64,000 bases of DNA from Coffea arabica (GCF_036785885.1 NC_092312.1:14898001-14962000), one strand, 5' to 3'; counted from the stretch's first letter, positions 22,992 through 34,350 are shown. Notes: generated by a model not told the origin, from the sequence alone. Made by a program: numbers and translations.

Positions 22992-24737
22992 TGACAGGTC
23001 GTCAGCCTGTGCAATAATAAAATTAAACCTAATTGCCAGTTAAAATGACCAAAACCCAATTCTAAGTACTGGAGCAGGGACTCTTGGTGTGCAATGGGTT
23101 ACTTGATTCACCCTGTTCTCGAAGAGTTTGCTTGATCCGATATATCCGAATGGGATGGTTATTCCTTTTCACAAATAATTATGAATTTGTACACAGGGCA
23201 AGTAGGGTCGTATCCACAGAGACTGGGTATATTTGTTTCTTAAGAAATCCAAAGTAACACAGGGGGTGATTTTGTAGGAACGACGATAATTAACTAAATT
23301 CAAATGAGAAAATAAAAATAAACAACTAACTAGAAATTAAACCACAATTTACTGAACTCAGGATAACAATAATTAAAGGCCTAAATCAATTAAAACAAGG
23401 AAGCAATCAAAAATAAAATAAAGTAGGCAATTAAAAGTCAAATGGCAATCCACTACAATCAAGGAAATATTAACTAAAGATCTAGCCAAGAAATAACTTC
23501 AGCAATGATTCACCTAATTGATCATTGATGCAAAGCAATCCCAATTATTTATCAATAAATAGGTTATAACTACCAAACAAACGATGGCAGCCAACCCCTC
23601 CTTACTGTGTCGGTGATCAAGGTACGCCCGTTAATCACTGCTCTAATTGAGAAATAATCCTAGGTACGCCCGTAGAATTTAATTCCCCAATTGCCTTACG
23701 TATTAGAGGAGCCCTATTCTAACCAAATAACACACTACCAGGGTTATTTTAGATTAGCCCGTGTATCCCCCTGACACGAATCTAATAGTGCCAGTTGTCA
23801 CTATTTTGAGGTAATTAAACAATTACGGATTTAATACCCCAATTGACAATAGATTACCAAATCAACTAATTATCTGGATCCAAAACAATCAACTAATTAA
23901 ATAACCATAGGCATAGTAATCAGGGAATACACGAATACCAATAAATAAAAGGAAAAGATTAAATTAAATCGATCTCACAATTTTCAGGTGACCCAAAGCA
24001 TCCGTCGTTTCTTGACTAGAACGAGGGGATTAGCTCATATTGGATGAACTAAGCCCGCGGGAAATTGTAGAGAGAGCAGCGGCCATTGCCTGCGTTTCGG
24101 GAAGTTGCAATTCGTCGAACAATTGGAAAGCAAATGAAAAGCGCAGGTGACAATTGAAGCTTTTTAATTGTTCCTAGCATTCGTAGAGCAAAGTCATTTA
24201 CAAAGTGCAAGAAAGAAAAGTCAAAGAAATCAGGCTCCCGTTCCTTGCTCCTGACATGCGTGGAGACTAGCCAAAAGAAAACTAACAAGAAAAGTCTAAG
24301 TCAAGAGAAGAGTCCAAGAACTCAGAATGGCCCTCTGCTGCCATGCGTAAGACAAGTCAAGGGCAAAAGTTCAAAGAAAAGTCAACTCTCCCAAGCTAAG
24401 CTACAGCCGAAGATCCCCCAAAAAACAAGCTCCTCTTTTTCTCCCCTTTTCTTAATTGCGGCGCACCTCTCCAGGAAGAAGCCCTTCGTTCGTCATTTCT
24501 TTGCGGAAATTACCAAAGTGGGCATGACATCTTCTTTTCCAAAAATACCCCTGGAACAAGCTTAATCATCTGAATTCTTTTTCTGTCAATTTGGCACCTG
24601 TTATCATATTTATATTCTACTCCCTGAAATAAACGTTAAATACTAAAAGTGAGTAGAATCCAGCAAATAAGTCCGCATCAAGTCAGGTAATAGGAGGAAT
24701 TAATAATAAAATAAATGGATAAATTACAACCTATCAA
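22992..24737 (-). repeat. 3' LTR of B
   Basis: 1746 bp; pairs with the 5' LTR at 58277-60021 (1745 bp) with about 17 substitutions counted by eye, near 1%. Confidence 0.9.
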
Positions 24738-24855
24738 TTCCCCCCACACCTGAACCATGCTTGTCCTCAAGCATAAGAAAAGTAAACGAACACCAAAATT
24801 CGATGATGGCCATTGCCCAATCTCCTATATTGCCAAGATATCCAAGAGAAAAACA
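24738..24855 (-). promoter_or_regulatory. PPT module and 3' UTR stub of B
   Basis: Minus strand: ATGCTTG-AGGA-CAAGCAT (24775-24758), then AAGGTGTGGGGGG-type PPT next to the LTR. Similarity to B' 3' UTR ends abruptly at 24855, where A-family sequence starts. Confidence 0.75.
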
Positions 24856-25908
24856 CTGAAATCAGGAAGTGAGATCTTGGCGTGCCCACGCAGCGTTGGT
24901 GTCTCCTGAGGTTAGGGACGTTTCGTAATCTTGGCGTGCCCACGCAGTGTTTGTGTCTCCTGAGGTCAGTGGATGTTTTATAATCTTGGCATGCCCACGC
25001 GGTGTTTGACGACCTAAAAAAAAAAAAAAAAAAATTTGGAAAACAAAAAAAAAAAAAAATTTTTTTTTTTAAGATTTCAGATCTACGTAAGCATTGTTTT
25101 TGGAATAACAAAAAAAAAAATCCTTCTTTTTCTTCTTTTCTTCTTCTTTCTTTCTTTCTTTCTTTCTTCTTTCCCTGCTTTCCCCTTTTCTCTGGTTCCT
25201 TCAACCAGAGCCGCCGCCGCCCCAGGTCTCCTCCCTTCCTCCTGCTCCACCGACGCCATCGCCGCTCCTCGCGCGCCACCTGGAGCCCGCCGCTCCCTCG
25301 CGCGCGCTACCCCAACCCGTCGCCCACCACCCGCAGTCGCTGAGCACCATCAGATCCAGCTACCGCAAACTCTTCCCTCTCACAGCCACCACCTTCATCG
25401 CACCACTGGCTTCGTATGCACGCGCCTGTCTCAATCTCTTTCTATTATTTTTTTTATTTTTTTATTTTATTATTGCAGTATGTTTTTATTATTTTTAGTA
25501 CAATACGTTTTTGAAAATTTTGCGTGTTTGGACTACCTGACATTTCTATTCCTCCTTAGTTGGGTACTTCTGTGTTACTTTGCTTGTTTCTTTTTACTTT
25601 GCTTGATTTTTATTTATTTAGTAGATTGACTTGTGGTTAGTCGTGTGATTTACTTATTCCTTATGCGTGCACCGATGATACTAGTTTAGGGTGTTTTTGG
25701 GAGGTACCTTTAACACTTAAATTTGCTTATTGAAGTAGTTGCCTTGTGTGAAACCACAAGTGCTTATTGATTGCATTTACTATAAGTGTTGGGGTATTTG
25801 TATAACTTGTGGGTGATTGAAGTGTGCATTTTGTTGTTTAAATTAACTAAGCGAGAGGCCCCAATATTTGTTGATTGGAGTGATATTTGGAGAAAATGGT
25901 GAGACTCA
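24856..25908 (+). repeat. duplicate of the A post-pol spacer, left of the 5' LTR
   Basis: Matches 32362-33371 with few substitutions, homopolymer length changes, and an extra stretch of about 35-40 bp near 25280 absent from the right copy. It ends at gatcaac, a 7-bp sequence also present at 33372 and 35103, where it jumps into LTR sequence. Confidence 0.9.
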
Positions 25909-26697
25909 GATCAACGCGAAGACGCAGTCCCAAATATCTGTGAGATCTAATTAATTTTACGTGTTCCTTAATTTGTTAATATTTGCATGTTTTCTATTTT
26001 AATTTTCATGGGATTATTTTGTTAATTGGATATCAAGGGCCCGATGTGCAATTTAACTTATTAATCTCTTGTCAAATTAATCAATTAAATCCGTAATTGT
26101 TTAGTTGGTTAATATTAGTGACAACTAGTATTTTCACATACTAGGGGGACATGCAATCTGATTTAAATAACCCTCGTAACGTGTTATTAATTTGGGTTAG
26201 GCTTTTCTACTTTTTAATACAATTAGGAAATTAATTCCTACGGTCGTACCTAGGAGTATTTCCTGGTTAGGGGTAATCAATGGTCGTACCTTGGTTATCA
26301 ATAAATTAAGGAAAAACTGGTCGTTAGAGTTTATCGGCGACTATAACTAACCTGTTAATAAAATTAAGTGAACCTTCTTTGCATCAATGATCGGATGAAT
26401 GGACTGTGTCTACGTAGTTGTATCCTTGGCTAGAATTTATTTATTATTTATTTAATTGCCATTTACATTCGTATTAATTATTTATTTATTTTTGGTTAAA
26501 TTGTTTAATTATTTTTTTAGTTAAATTGTTTAATTATTTATTTTTAGTTTTATCTGATAAAAATCCCCCGTGTCTCGAATTTAAAAAGAATCGAATTTTT
26601 CCCAATCCCTGTGGATTCGACCCTGCTTACTACTATACACAGAAAATTCATTTTTCTTAAGCAGGTATTTATTATTGCACAGGCACGACACCTGTCA
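25909..26697 (+). repeat. partial 5' LTR of A
   Basis: 789 bp corresponding to 35103-35894 of the 3' LTR, ending ACACCTGTCA. The first ~713 bp, including the TATAAA at 34835-34840, are missing, so this LTR lacks the usual promoter region. Confidence 0.9.
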
Positions 26698-26702
26698 ATT
26701 TT

Positions 26703-26720
26703 TGGCGCCGTTGCCGGGGA
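26703..26720 (+). promoter_or_regulatory. primer-binding site of A
   Basis: TGGCGCCGTTGCCGGGGA, complementary to the 3' end of tRNA-Asp as used by Athila-type elements, five bases after the LTR. Confidence 0.85.
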
Positions 26721-26787
26721 CTGGCGTTAATTATTTGTTTCTTTTTAAGTTCATTTTTGTTCTAATTTTCTGGTATTTTTCTAGTTT

Positions 26788-27930
26788 ATGCCTCGTTCTT
26801 CTCGTACAGGCAAATTAATTTTCGACCCTGAAGTAGAGAAGACCGCGCGTAGAACGAGGAAAGAAACCAGGCGACTCAGAGAAGAGCAATACGATATTGC
26901 ACCTCGGGGACTTGATCCAGAGGTTGAGCCGACAAATTTGTCTGGTGACAATTCGAGTGATTCAGACCAAGAAGAAGTCACTATGGCAAATGCACGAACA
27001 CTAAGGGAGTTGGCTGCTCCTGATTTAAATCAGCAGCCCTTGTGCATTACTTTTCCAAATTTAAATGATGACACTCCCTTTGAACTAAAATCTGGTCTAA
27101 TTCATCTCTTGCCATCTTTCCATGGTCTACCAGGTGAGGAGCCCTACAAGCACTTGCAAGAGTTCGACGTCGTTTGCAACAGTATGAAACCCCCGGGAAT
27201 TACAGAAGAGCAAATAAAGATGAGGGCCTTCCCCTTCTCTTTGAAAGACTCCGCAAAAGACTGGCTCTACTACCTACCGCCTGGTAGTATCACCACGTGG
27301 GACCAACTGAAGAAAAAATTCTTGGACAAGTACTTTCCGGCGTCTCGAGCTGCGAGCCTAAGGAAAGAGATATGTGGTATCAAACAACACCCTAGCGAGT
27401 CTCTCTATGAGTACTGGGAGAGATTTAAGAAACTGTGCACCAAATGGCCTCAGCATCAGATAAGTGAGCAACTGCTCATTCAATATTTCTATGAGGGGTT
27501 GCTTTTCAGGGACAGAAGCATAATCGATGCTGCAAGTGGAGGGGCGTTGGTGAACAAAACCCCTCGAGGAGCATGGGAGTTGATTGAAGGGATGGCTGAG
27601 AACTCACAGCAGTTTGGTTCAAGAGAGGACATTCCGACGCGTAGGGTGAATGAGGTGGAAACGTCCTCTATCCAACAGCAGATCTCCGAATTAACATCTT
27701 TCGTAAGACAATTAGCTGTGGGGAGTGCTTCACAAGCCAAAGTGTGTGGGGTGTGCACTGCCGTGGGTCATCCTACGGAAATGTGTCCACTGGTTCAAGA
27801 AGAAACTGCAGAACAGGTGAACATGGCTGGCCACGTGCCCGCGCCAAGAAAGCAGTACGACCCATACTCAAACACCTACAATCCTGGTTGGAGGGATCAC
27901 CCCAACCTTAGCTATGGAGGAAATAGGTAG
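26788..27930 (+). CDS. gag: gag of A
   Basis: 380-residue capsid/nucleocapsid polyprotein, start MPRSSRTGKLIFDPEVEKT shared with B and D. Retrotransposon gag core around residues 90-235 (SAKDWLYYLPPGSITTWDQ), knuckle C-x2-C-x4-H-x4-C at about residue 320 (CGVCTAVGHPTEMC), then a Pro/Asn/Gln-rich linker. It ends at an amber codon (27928-27930) in the same frame as pol; the next ATG is three codons later. The ATG is preceded by TTTTTCTAG, a 3'-splice-like tract. The amber codon could be a readthrough signal or a CAG to TAG mutation. Confidence 0.9.
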   Translation: MPRSSRTGKLIFDPEVEKTARRTRKETRRLREEQYDIAPRGLDPEVEPTNLSGDNSSDSDQEEVTMANARTLRELAAPDLNQQPLCITFPNLNDDTPFELKSGLIHLLPSFHGLPGEEPYKHLQEFDVVCNSMKPPGITEEQIKMRAFPFSLKDSAKDWLYYLPPGSITTWDQLKKKFLDKYFPASRAASLRKEICGIKQHPSESLYEYWERFKKLCTKWPQHQISEQLLIQYFYEGLLFRDRSIIDAASGGALVNKTPRGAWELIEGMAENSQQFGSREDIPTRRVNEVETSSIQQQISELTSFVRQLAVGSASQAKVCGVCTAVGHPTEMCPLVQEETAEQVNMAGHVPAPRKQYDPYSNTYNPGWRDHPNLSYGGNR

Positions 27931-27939
27931 TTTAACTTT

Positions 27940-30900
27940 GTGCCAAATAGACAGCAAGGACACCAACAGCAGTACCATCCTCGGCCACCACCACCACCAC
28001 CCCCTTCAAACTCAAGTCCGTCCATGGAAGAGATGATGAAGCAATTACTTGCTAATCAACAAAAGACGGATTCAGACTTGCAAAGCATGAGAAATCAACT
28101 GGGACAGGTGCAATCATTGCAAAATCAAATGAATCAAATGGCTATAACAATCAACCGTTTGGAGTCCCAAGTTCAAGGAAAGTTGCCATCTCAACCTGAG
28201 GCAAATCCAAAGAATGTAAGCGCAATGACCTTAAGGAGTGGCAAGGAAGTTCAAGGACCCGAACCGGTGATTCCTAAAGACAAGGACGAACAACGGATTG
28301 AGAAAGAATTGGAAGAGGATGGCAGAGACAACAAAAATGCAAAGGTACCCTCGAACCCAATTCCTACAACTAAAACTAATCCACCTCCCTTTCCTAGCAG
28401 GTTAGAGAAACCAAAGAAGCAAGACAAGGAAAAAGAAGTCTTGGAGATCTTTCGCAAGGTGGAGATCAACATACCCCTGCTGGATGCGATTAAACAAGTA
28501 CCCAGGTACGCAAAATTTTTGAGGGACCTGTGTGCCAACCGCAAGCGGTTGAAGGGGGATGAACGAGTTATAGTTGGGGAGAATGTTTCAGCAATTCTAC
28601 AAAGGAAACTTCCACCAAAATGCGGAGATCCAGGTATGTTTACTATTCCTTGTAGGATAGGTAATACTTTGATTGGAAAGGCCATGTTAGACCTAGGAGC
28701 CTCGATTAATGTCATGCCAAAGTCCATTTATGCTTCATTGAACTTAGGTCCTTTGAAAGAGACTGAGATAATAATCCAATTAGCTGACAGGACCAATGCA
28801 TACCCTGACGGGTTGATTGAAGATGTTTTGGTAAAAATTAACGAATTAGTTTTTCCAGCTGATTTTTATGTGCTCGACATGGAGGATGAACACTCCCGTG
28901 ATCCGTCACCTTTGTTGTTAGGTAGACCCTTTTTGAGCACAGCCCGAACCAAAATTGATGTTAATAAGGGTACTTTGTCTATGGAATTTGATGGTGAGAA
29001 TGTTCACTTTAACATTTTTGAGACCATGAAATATCCATCCGATTCAAATGTTGGCTCTGTTTTCTCGGTAAATGTTATTGACCCTGCTATACAGGAGGTT
29101 TTTGAAATTGAAGGCAGGGATGAACTAGAGGTCGTCCTGACCAGGCACTTCGAGTCCGAAACGACCTCTGGAGTAGAGTTGAGTGAAGAGCTTAAATGCG
29201 TGATTGGATCGTTGCAAACGTTACCAACCACGAAGACAATGTATGACCCCGCACCCATTTTTATACCTGAACCTCACAAAAGGTTACTTCCATCTGTGGT
29301 GCAGGCACCTGTCTTGGAACTGAAACCGCTGCCGAAACACCTGAAGTATGCATACTTGGGTGAAGGGGAGACACTTCCAGTGATCATCTCCGCGGGTTTA
29401 TCAAAGATTCAAGAAGATAGACTACTTCGAGTTCTTAGGGAACATAAGCAGGCGATAGGATGGACCATCGCCGACATCAAGGGAATTAGCCCTGCGGTGT
29501 GTATGCACCGAATTCGACTCGAGGAGAATGCTAAACCCGTACGGCAAGCTCAACGGAGATTAAATCCTCTCATGATGGAGGTCGTAAAGAAAGAGATTTT
29601 AAAACTGCTGGACGTTGGAATTATATTTGCAATATCAGATAGCCCGTGGGTAAGTCCAGTACAGGTGGTCCCGAAGAAGGCAGGAGTGACAGTGGAATCA
29701 AACCAAGAGGGTGAGCTCGTACCAATTCGAAAGCCCACCGGATGGCGACAGTGTATCGATTACCGAAAGCTAAATGCCGTCACGAAAAAGGACCATTTCC
29801 CCCTCCCTTTCATTGACCAAATGGTGGAGCGATTAGCATGTCGAGCTTACTATTGTTTCTTGGATGGATTTTCAGGTTATTTTCAAATTGCCATCGCACC
29901 CGAGGACCAAGAGAAGACTACTTTCACCTGCCCGTTTGGAACATTTGCATATCGAAGGATGCCATTTGGATTGTGTAATGCACCTGCTACCTTCCAAAGA
30001 TGCATGGTAAGTATCTTTTCAGAATATGTTGAAAAGATTATTGAGGTTTTCATGGACGATTTCAGTGTATATGGTGAAAGTTTTGAAAACTGTCTAGATA
30101 ACCTGAAATTGATCTTAGTAAGGTGTATAGAAACTAATCTCGTGCTTAATTGGGAAAAATGTCATTTTATGGTTGAACACGGGATAGTTTTGGGTCATGT
30201 AGTTTCATCTACAGGTATTGAGGTTGATAAGGCAAAAATAGATGTTATATCTACTTTACCTTACCCTGCGAGTGTGCGGGAAGTTCGTTCCTTCTTGGGT
30301 CACGCAGGTTTCTATAGAAGGTTCATCAAAGACTTCTCGAAAATTGGAGCGCCCTTATTCCAACTTTTGCAAAAAGATGTATCCTTCGAATTCGATGAAA
30401 CATGTAAGGGGGCATTCAATAAGTTAAAGGAGTTATTGACCATCTCACCTATTATCCAACCCCCTGACTGGAACCTCCCATTCGAGATCATGTGTGACGC
30501 CAGCGACTATGCAGTGGGTGCGGTATTGGGTCAAAGAGTAGGAAAGGCAGCTCATGCTATCTACTACGCATCTCGAGCCTTGAACGGAGCTCAATTGAAC
30601 TATTCAACCACCAAAAAGGAGCTTTTAGCAGTTGTTTTTGCCTTAGAAAAATTTCGGTCTTATTTACTTGGTGCTAAAGTTATTATTTTTTCTGATCATG
30701 CAGCTTTACGGTATTTGTTGACCAAGAAAGAGGCAAAACCGCGATTGATACGGTGGATATTGTTGTTACAAGAGTTCAACCTGGAGATCCGAGATAAGAA
30801 AGGGGCGGAGAATCTGGTAGCAGATCACTTGAGTCGAGTACAAGTCGTCGAAGATGACATCCCATTGAGAGAAGCATTCCCCGAGGAGCATTTATTTTCT

Positions 30901-32214
30901 ATTAATTCATCTTTGCCTTGGTATGCAGATATTGTTAATTTTCTAGTCACTGACAAATTTCCTACAGGATGGCCTAAGGCAAAGAGAGACAAGTTGAGGA
31001 GCGATGCAAAGTTCTACATTTGGGATGATCCTTACCTCTGGAAGCGGGGTGCCGATCAAATCATCCGTAGATGTGTAAGTGAAGTTGAATTTCAATCTAT
31101 TCTAGCCTATTGTCACTCTTTTGCATGTGGAGGTCACTTTGGACCGAAGAGAACGGCTCGTAAGGTGCTAGAGAGTGGATTCTATTGGCCAACTCTATTC
31201 AAAGATGCCTACTCATTTTGTAAGTCATGTGATAAGTGTCAAAGAGTGGGTAATATCTCTCGTAGGGGTCAAATGACTCAAATCCCAATGATTTTTGTTG
31301 AAATTTTTGACGTTTGGGGCATTGATTTTATGGGTCCTTTTCCTTCGTCCTGTGGTTTTTTGTATATATTGCTTGCTGTAGATTATGTTTCGAAGTGGGT
31401 AGAAGCAAAGGCCACCCGCACTAATGATTCCAAAGTGGTTGCAGAATTCGTTAAGTCTAATATTTTTGTCCGCTTTGGGATGCCACGAGCAATTGTAAGT
31501 GATCGGGGTACTCATTTCTGCAACAAAACGATCGCTGCAATGTTTAGGAGATACGGTGTCTTGCACAAAGTCTCTACATCCTACCATCCTCAGACAAATG
31601 GTCAGGCGGAAGTATCGAACCGAGGGATCAAATCAATTCTAGAAAAGATGGTCCGACCCGATAGGAAGGATTGGAGTGTGAGACTAGAGGATGCACTATG
31701 GGCATATAGGACGGCATACAAGACACCCATTGGCATGTCCCCTTACCGATTGGTATTTGGAAAGCCATGTCATCTCCCGGTAGAGTTTGAGCATAGAGCG
31801 TTTTGGGCGGTCAAGCAATGCAATATGGATATCGAGGAGGGCGGAATTCAAAGGAAGTTGCAATTACAAGAGTTGGAAGAAATCCGAAATGAAGCATACG
31901 AGAATGCAATGATCTATAAAGAGAAGAATCGGATCTTTCATGACCAACAGATCTCTAGGAAGACATTCGTCTGCGGGCAAAAAGTTTTACTATACCACTC
32001 CAAATTGAAGTTATTTCCAGGTAAGCTACGTTCTCGTTGGATTGGTCCCTTTGTTGTAACTAATGTCTTTGATTATGGTGCAGTGGAGATCCAGAGTCTG
32101 AAGACGGAGAAGAAATTTGTGGTGAATGGTCATCGTCTCAAGCCTTATTATGATGAGGCTCCAGTTGAGCGAGTAGAGATGACGCATTTGGAGGACCCAA
32201 TTTGCTTGGTTTAA
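27940..32214 (+). CDS. pol: pol of A (protease, RT, RNase H, integrase)
   Basis: Uninterrupted 1424-codon ORF in the gag frame. The first ~110 residues are Pro/Gln-rich gag tail; retropepsin DLGAS near residue 250; reverse transcriptase with [12 protein letters not shown] and FMDDFSVYG near 703; RNase H beginning [13 protein letters not shown] near 850 and ending DHLSR; integrase H-H-C-C at about 1058-1105 (CKSCDKCQR); DDE residues in DFMGPF (1128), SDRGTHF (1187) and QTNGQAE (1223); a C-terminal RWIGPFVV block. No chromodomain. Complete length and all catalytic motifs suggest a product that was recently functional, although the 5' LTR lacks its promoter half. Confidence 0.95.
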   Translation: MPNRQQGHQQQYHPRPPPPPPPSNSSPSMEEMMKQLLANQQKTDSDLQSMRNQLGQVQSLQNQMNQMAITINRLESQVQGKLPSQPEANPKNVSAMTLRSGKEVQGPEPVIPKDKDEQRIEKELEEDGRDNKNAKVPSNPIPTTKTNPPPFPSRLEKPKKQDKEKEVLEIFRKVEINIPLLDAIKQVPRYAKFLRDLCANRKRLKGDERVIVGENVSAILQRKLPPKCGDPGMFTIPCRIGNTLIGKAMLDLGASINVMPKSIYASLNLGPLKETEIIIQLADRTNAYPDGLIEDVLVKINELVFPADFYVLDMEDEHSRDPSPLLLGRPFLSTARTKIDVNKGTLSMEFDGENVHFNIFETMKYPSDSNVGSVFSVNVIDPAIQEVFEIEGRDELEVVLTRHFESETTSGVELSEELKCVIGSLQTLPTTKTMYDPAPIFIPEPHKRLLPSVVQAPVLELKPLPKHLKYAYLGEGETLPVIISAGLSKIQEDRLLRVLREHKQAIGWTIADIKGISPAVCMHRIRLEENAKPVRQAQRRLNPLMMEVVKKEILKLLDVGIIFAISDSPWVSPVQVVPKKAGVTVESNQEGELVPIRKPTGWRQCIDYRKLNAVTKKDHFPLPFIDQMVERLACRAYYCFLDGFSGYFQIAIAPEDQEKTTFTCPFGTFAYRRMPFGLCNAPATFQRCMVSIFSEYVEKIIEVFMDDFSVYGESFENCLDNLKLILVRCIETNLVLNWEKCHFMVEHGIVLGHVVSSTGIEVDKAKIDVISTLPYPASVREVRSFLGHAGFYRRFIKDFSKIGAPLFQLLQKDVSFEFDETCKGAFNKLKELLTISPIIQPPDWNLPFEIMCDASDYAVGAVLGQRVGKAAHAIYYASRALNGAQLNYSTTKKELLAVVFALEKFRSYLLGAKVIIFSDHAALRYLLTKKEAKPRLIRWILLLQEFNLEIRDKKGAENLVADHLSRVQVVEDDIPLREAFPEEHLFSINSSLPWYADIVNFLVTDKFPTGWPKAKRDKLRSDAKFYIWDDPYLWKRGADQIIRRCVSEVEFQSILAYCHSFACGGHFGPKRTARKVLESGFYWPTLFKDAYSFCKSCDKCQRVGNISRRGQMTQIPMIFVEIFDVWGIDFMGPFPSSCGFLYILLAVDYVSKWVEAKATRTNDSKVVAEFVKSNIFVRFGMPRAIVSDRGTHFCNKTIAAMFRRYGVLHKVSTSYHPQTNGQAEVSNRGIKSILEKMVRPDRKDWSVRLEDALWAYRTAYKTPIGMSPYRLVFGKPCHLPVEFEHRAFWAVKQCNMDIEEGGIQRKLQLQELEEIRNEAYENAMIYKEKNRIFHDQQISRKTFVCGQKVLLYHSKLKLFPGKLRSRWIGPFVVTNVFDYGAVEIQSLKTEKKFVVNGHRLKPYYDEAPVERVEMTHLEDPICLV

Positions 32215-32229
32215 GCAAATTATGGGCTA

Positions 32230-32280
32230 TGTCTAGCCAAAGACATTAAAGAAAGGCGCTAGTTTGGGAGGCAACCCAAA
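32230..32280 (+). promoter_or_regulatory. twin hairpins after pol, element A copy
   Basis: TGTCT-AGCCAA-AGACA (32230-32245) and TTTGGG-AGGCAA-CCCAAA (32263-32280), 16 nt after the pol stop. The loop triplets GCC and GGC are complementary. Confidence 0.65.
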
Positions 32281-32382
32281 TATTAGTTTTGTTATTTCTA
32301 GTTGTTTTGTTCTTTCTAGTTGGTTACTCGTTGGGTAGTATCAGTACTCATATTTCCTTTACTGAAATCAGGAAGTGAGATC

Positions 32383-32510
32383 TTGGCGTGCCCACGCAGC
32401 GTTGGTGTCTCCTGAGGTTAGGGACGTTTCGTAATCTTGGCGTGCCCACGCAGTGTTTGTGTCTCCTGAGGTCAGTGGATGTTTTATAATCTTGGCATGC
32501 CCACGCGGTG
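32383..32510 (+). repeat. three tandem units with palindromic core, element A
   Basis: Period 54-55 bp; core TTGGCRTGCCCACGC followed about 10 nt later by GTGTCTCCTGAGG in the first two units. Same three units at 24877-25000. Confidence 0.8.
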
Positions 32511-33358
32511 TTTGACGACCTAAAAAAAAAAAAATTTGGAAAACAAAAGAAAAAAAAAAAATTTTTTTTTTAGATTGCAGATCTACGTAAGCATTGTTTT
32601 TGGAATAAACAAAAAAAAAATCCTTCTTTTTCTTCTTTTCTTCTTCTTTCTTTCTTTCTTTCTTTCTTCTTTCCCTGCTTTCCCCTTTTCTCTGGTTCCT
32701 TCAACCAGAGCCGCCGCCGCCCCAGGTCTCCTCCCTTCCTCCTGCTCCACCGACGCCATCGCCGCTCCTCGCGCGCCAACCCGTCGCCCACCACCCGCAG
32801 TCGCTGAGCACCATCGATCCAGCTACCGCAAACTCTTCCCTCTCACAGCCACCACCTTCATCGCACCACTGGCTTCGTATGCACGCGCCTGTCTCAATCT
32901 CTTTCTATTATTTTTTTTATTTTCTTATTTTATTATTGCAGTATGTTTTTATTATTTTTAGTACAGTACGTTTTTGAAAATTTTGCGTGTTTGGACTACC
33001 TGACATTTCTATTCCTCCTTAGTTGGGTACTTCTGTGTTACTTTGCTTGTTTCTTTTTACTTTGCTTGATTTTTATTTATTTAGTAGATTGACTTGTGGT
33101 TAGTCGTGTGATTTACTTATTCCTTATGCGTGCACCGATGATACTAGTTTAGGGTGTTTTTGGGAGGTACCTTTAACACTTAAATTTGCTTATTGAAGTA
33201 ATTGCCTTGTGTGAAACCACAAGTGCTTATTGATTGCATTTACTATAAGTGTTGGGGTATTTGTATAACTTGTGGGTGATTGAAGTGTGCATTTTGTTGT
33301 TTAAATTAACTAAGCGAGAGGCCCCAATATTTGTTGATTGGAGTGATATTTGGAGAAA

Positions 33359-33406
33359 ATGGTGAGACTCAGATCAACTCCAGGGGCTAATCCACCGATG
33401 TCTTGA
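33359..33406 (+). pseudogene. ORF3 remnant of A
   Basis: ATGGTGAGACTCAGA... matches the start MVRPKS-type of ORF3 in B for a few codons, then a stop follows 15 codons in. The remaining ~390 codons present in B, C and D are absent, so A has lost its third ORF. Confidence 0.55.
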
Positions 33407-33458
33407 CGATTTCAGGGGAGTTTCGTTGCCCTTCTTCTTACTTTTTCTATATATTTGT

Positions 33459-33493
33459 TACATTGAGGGCAATGTATACTTTAAGTGTGGGGG
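33459..33493 (+). promoter_or_regulatory. internal hairpin-PPT module of A
   Basis: TACATTG-AGGG-CAATGTA, then AAGTGTGGGGGGG. Nearly the same layout as the terminal PPT module 0.9 kb downstream, but with different stem bases. Confidence 0.65.
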
Positions 33494-33854
33494 GGATTTG
33501 GATTTGATTGGAGTTTCTTTAAATTGTTGTTTTTCTTATTGTTGTCTTGATGAATAAATATGGCAACTCACTCTTCTATTGCTGGTTGTGATTTATCCTA
33601 TGAATTTTGTTTAGATGGCAAGTAAAAGCATATTATCTTGGTGAATATTATGAGTTTAATGACTGGGTGCAAATTGTGGTTAAATTGTTTAGGCAATATA
33701 AATATTTTACTAGCAATTGTTGTGTCAATTGGGCAATTGTTGATCTTAGTTCTCCATATTAGGAGATGACGTGGGCCATGATCTTTAATTATCTGGTATT
33801 TTGGTGCTATAATTGTGGTTAATAAATGGCTCTACTCCGCTAGTGTCATCATCC

Positions 33855-33991
33855 AATAACCGGGAGTCTTCACCACAAGTGTCGACTCTCGCGTCAAAAA
33901 GTGGCGACATCTATGAGTAGTTAGTCTTGAAGCTGTGAAAAGTTGAGTAACTGGGCTCTTTCATCTAAAAATGTCAGAGTTCACGTCAAAA
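33855..33991 (+). promoter_or_regulatory. paired GTAACCGGG/CUAAAA hairpins, A copy
   Basis: Unit 1: GAGTCTTCAC-CACAA-GTGTCGACTC with a 2x2 internal mismatch. Unit 2: CTCTTTCAT-CTAAAA-ATGTCAGAG. Flanks: AATAACCGGG or GTAACTGGG upstream, CGCGTCAAAA or CACGTCAAAA downstream. Confidence 0.6.
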
Positions 33992-34350
33992 GACTTGAAT
34001 AGCTTGGGACTGAGCATTTATTGAAAAAAAAAAAAAAGAAAAAAGAAAATAAAAGAAAATAAAAGGAAAAAAAAATAATAATAATAAGTAAGCTTATGAT
34101 CATGTTGGCCTGCCGATCCTTGTTCTTCAATGTTGAGATTTTGATTTTTAGTTGACCCAATTGCTAACTTTTGCTAGTTTAATATTTTGATTTCTTAGAC
34201 GAGTTAGCCATGAATTGGACGAATCTATGATTTCAGGAGCTAACCGGGAGAAATATGTTTTGACACTTAGCCACTAAAACTTGATTTTGGGATAAGCATA
34301 GCTTGGCAGTAAATGAAATGAGAGTTAGCCATTGTTGAGTTTAGTGTTCC

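Larger units (their letters stand above)
21118..24855. repeat. large palindrome: two B-family 3' ends tail to tail
   Basis: Inverted repeat with arms of about 1.86 kb (3' UTR end, PPT, LTR) around a short AT-rich spacer at 22975-22991. Arms differ at roughly 1% of positions by eye. The right arm stops at 24855 because element A and a deletion begin there; the left arm continues as B' 3' UTR. Confidence 0.85.
32215..33358 (+). other. post-pol spacer of A: hairpins, tandem motif, GC island, T-rich leader
   Basis: In order: twin hairpins (32230-32280); three 54-55 bp tandem units whose core is TTGGCGTGCCCACGC (32383, 32437, 32492); A and T homopolymers; a CT microsatellite (32620-32690); a CpG-rich stretch (about 32703-32815); a T-rich intron-like stretch. 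The ORFs here come from homopolymers and show no domain. This could be the promoter and leader of ORF3. Confidence 0.6.

Noticed and set aside
25002..25629. Phe/Lys-rich ORFs (also 32536-32961 and 51821-52300)
   Set aside because: Made by A/T homopolymers and CT or GA microsatellites; frame differs between the two copies of the same sequence in A.
26703..26720. tRNA-Asp-like sequence considered as a tRNA gene
   Set aside because: Only 18 bases match, directly after an LTR, at each PBS position; no tRNA body follows.
32383..32510. Three regular repeats considered as a CRISPR array or tRNA cluster
   Set aside because: Whole 54-55 bp units repeat, including the would-be spacers, and nothing folds as a tRNA.
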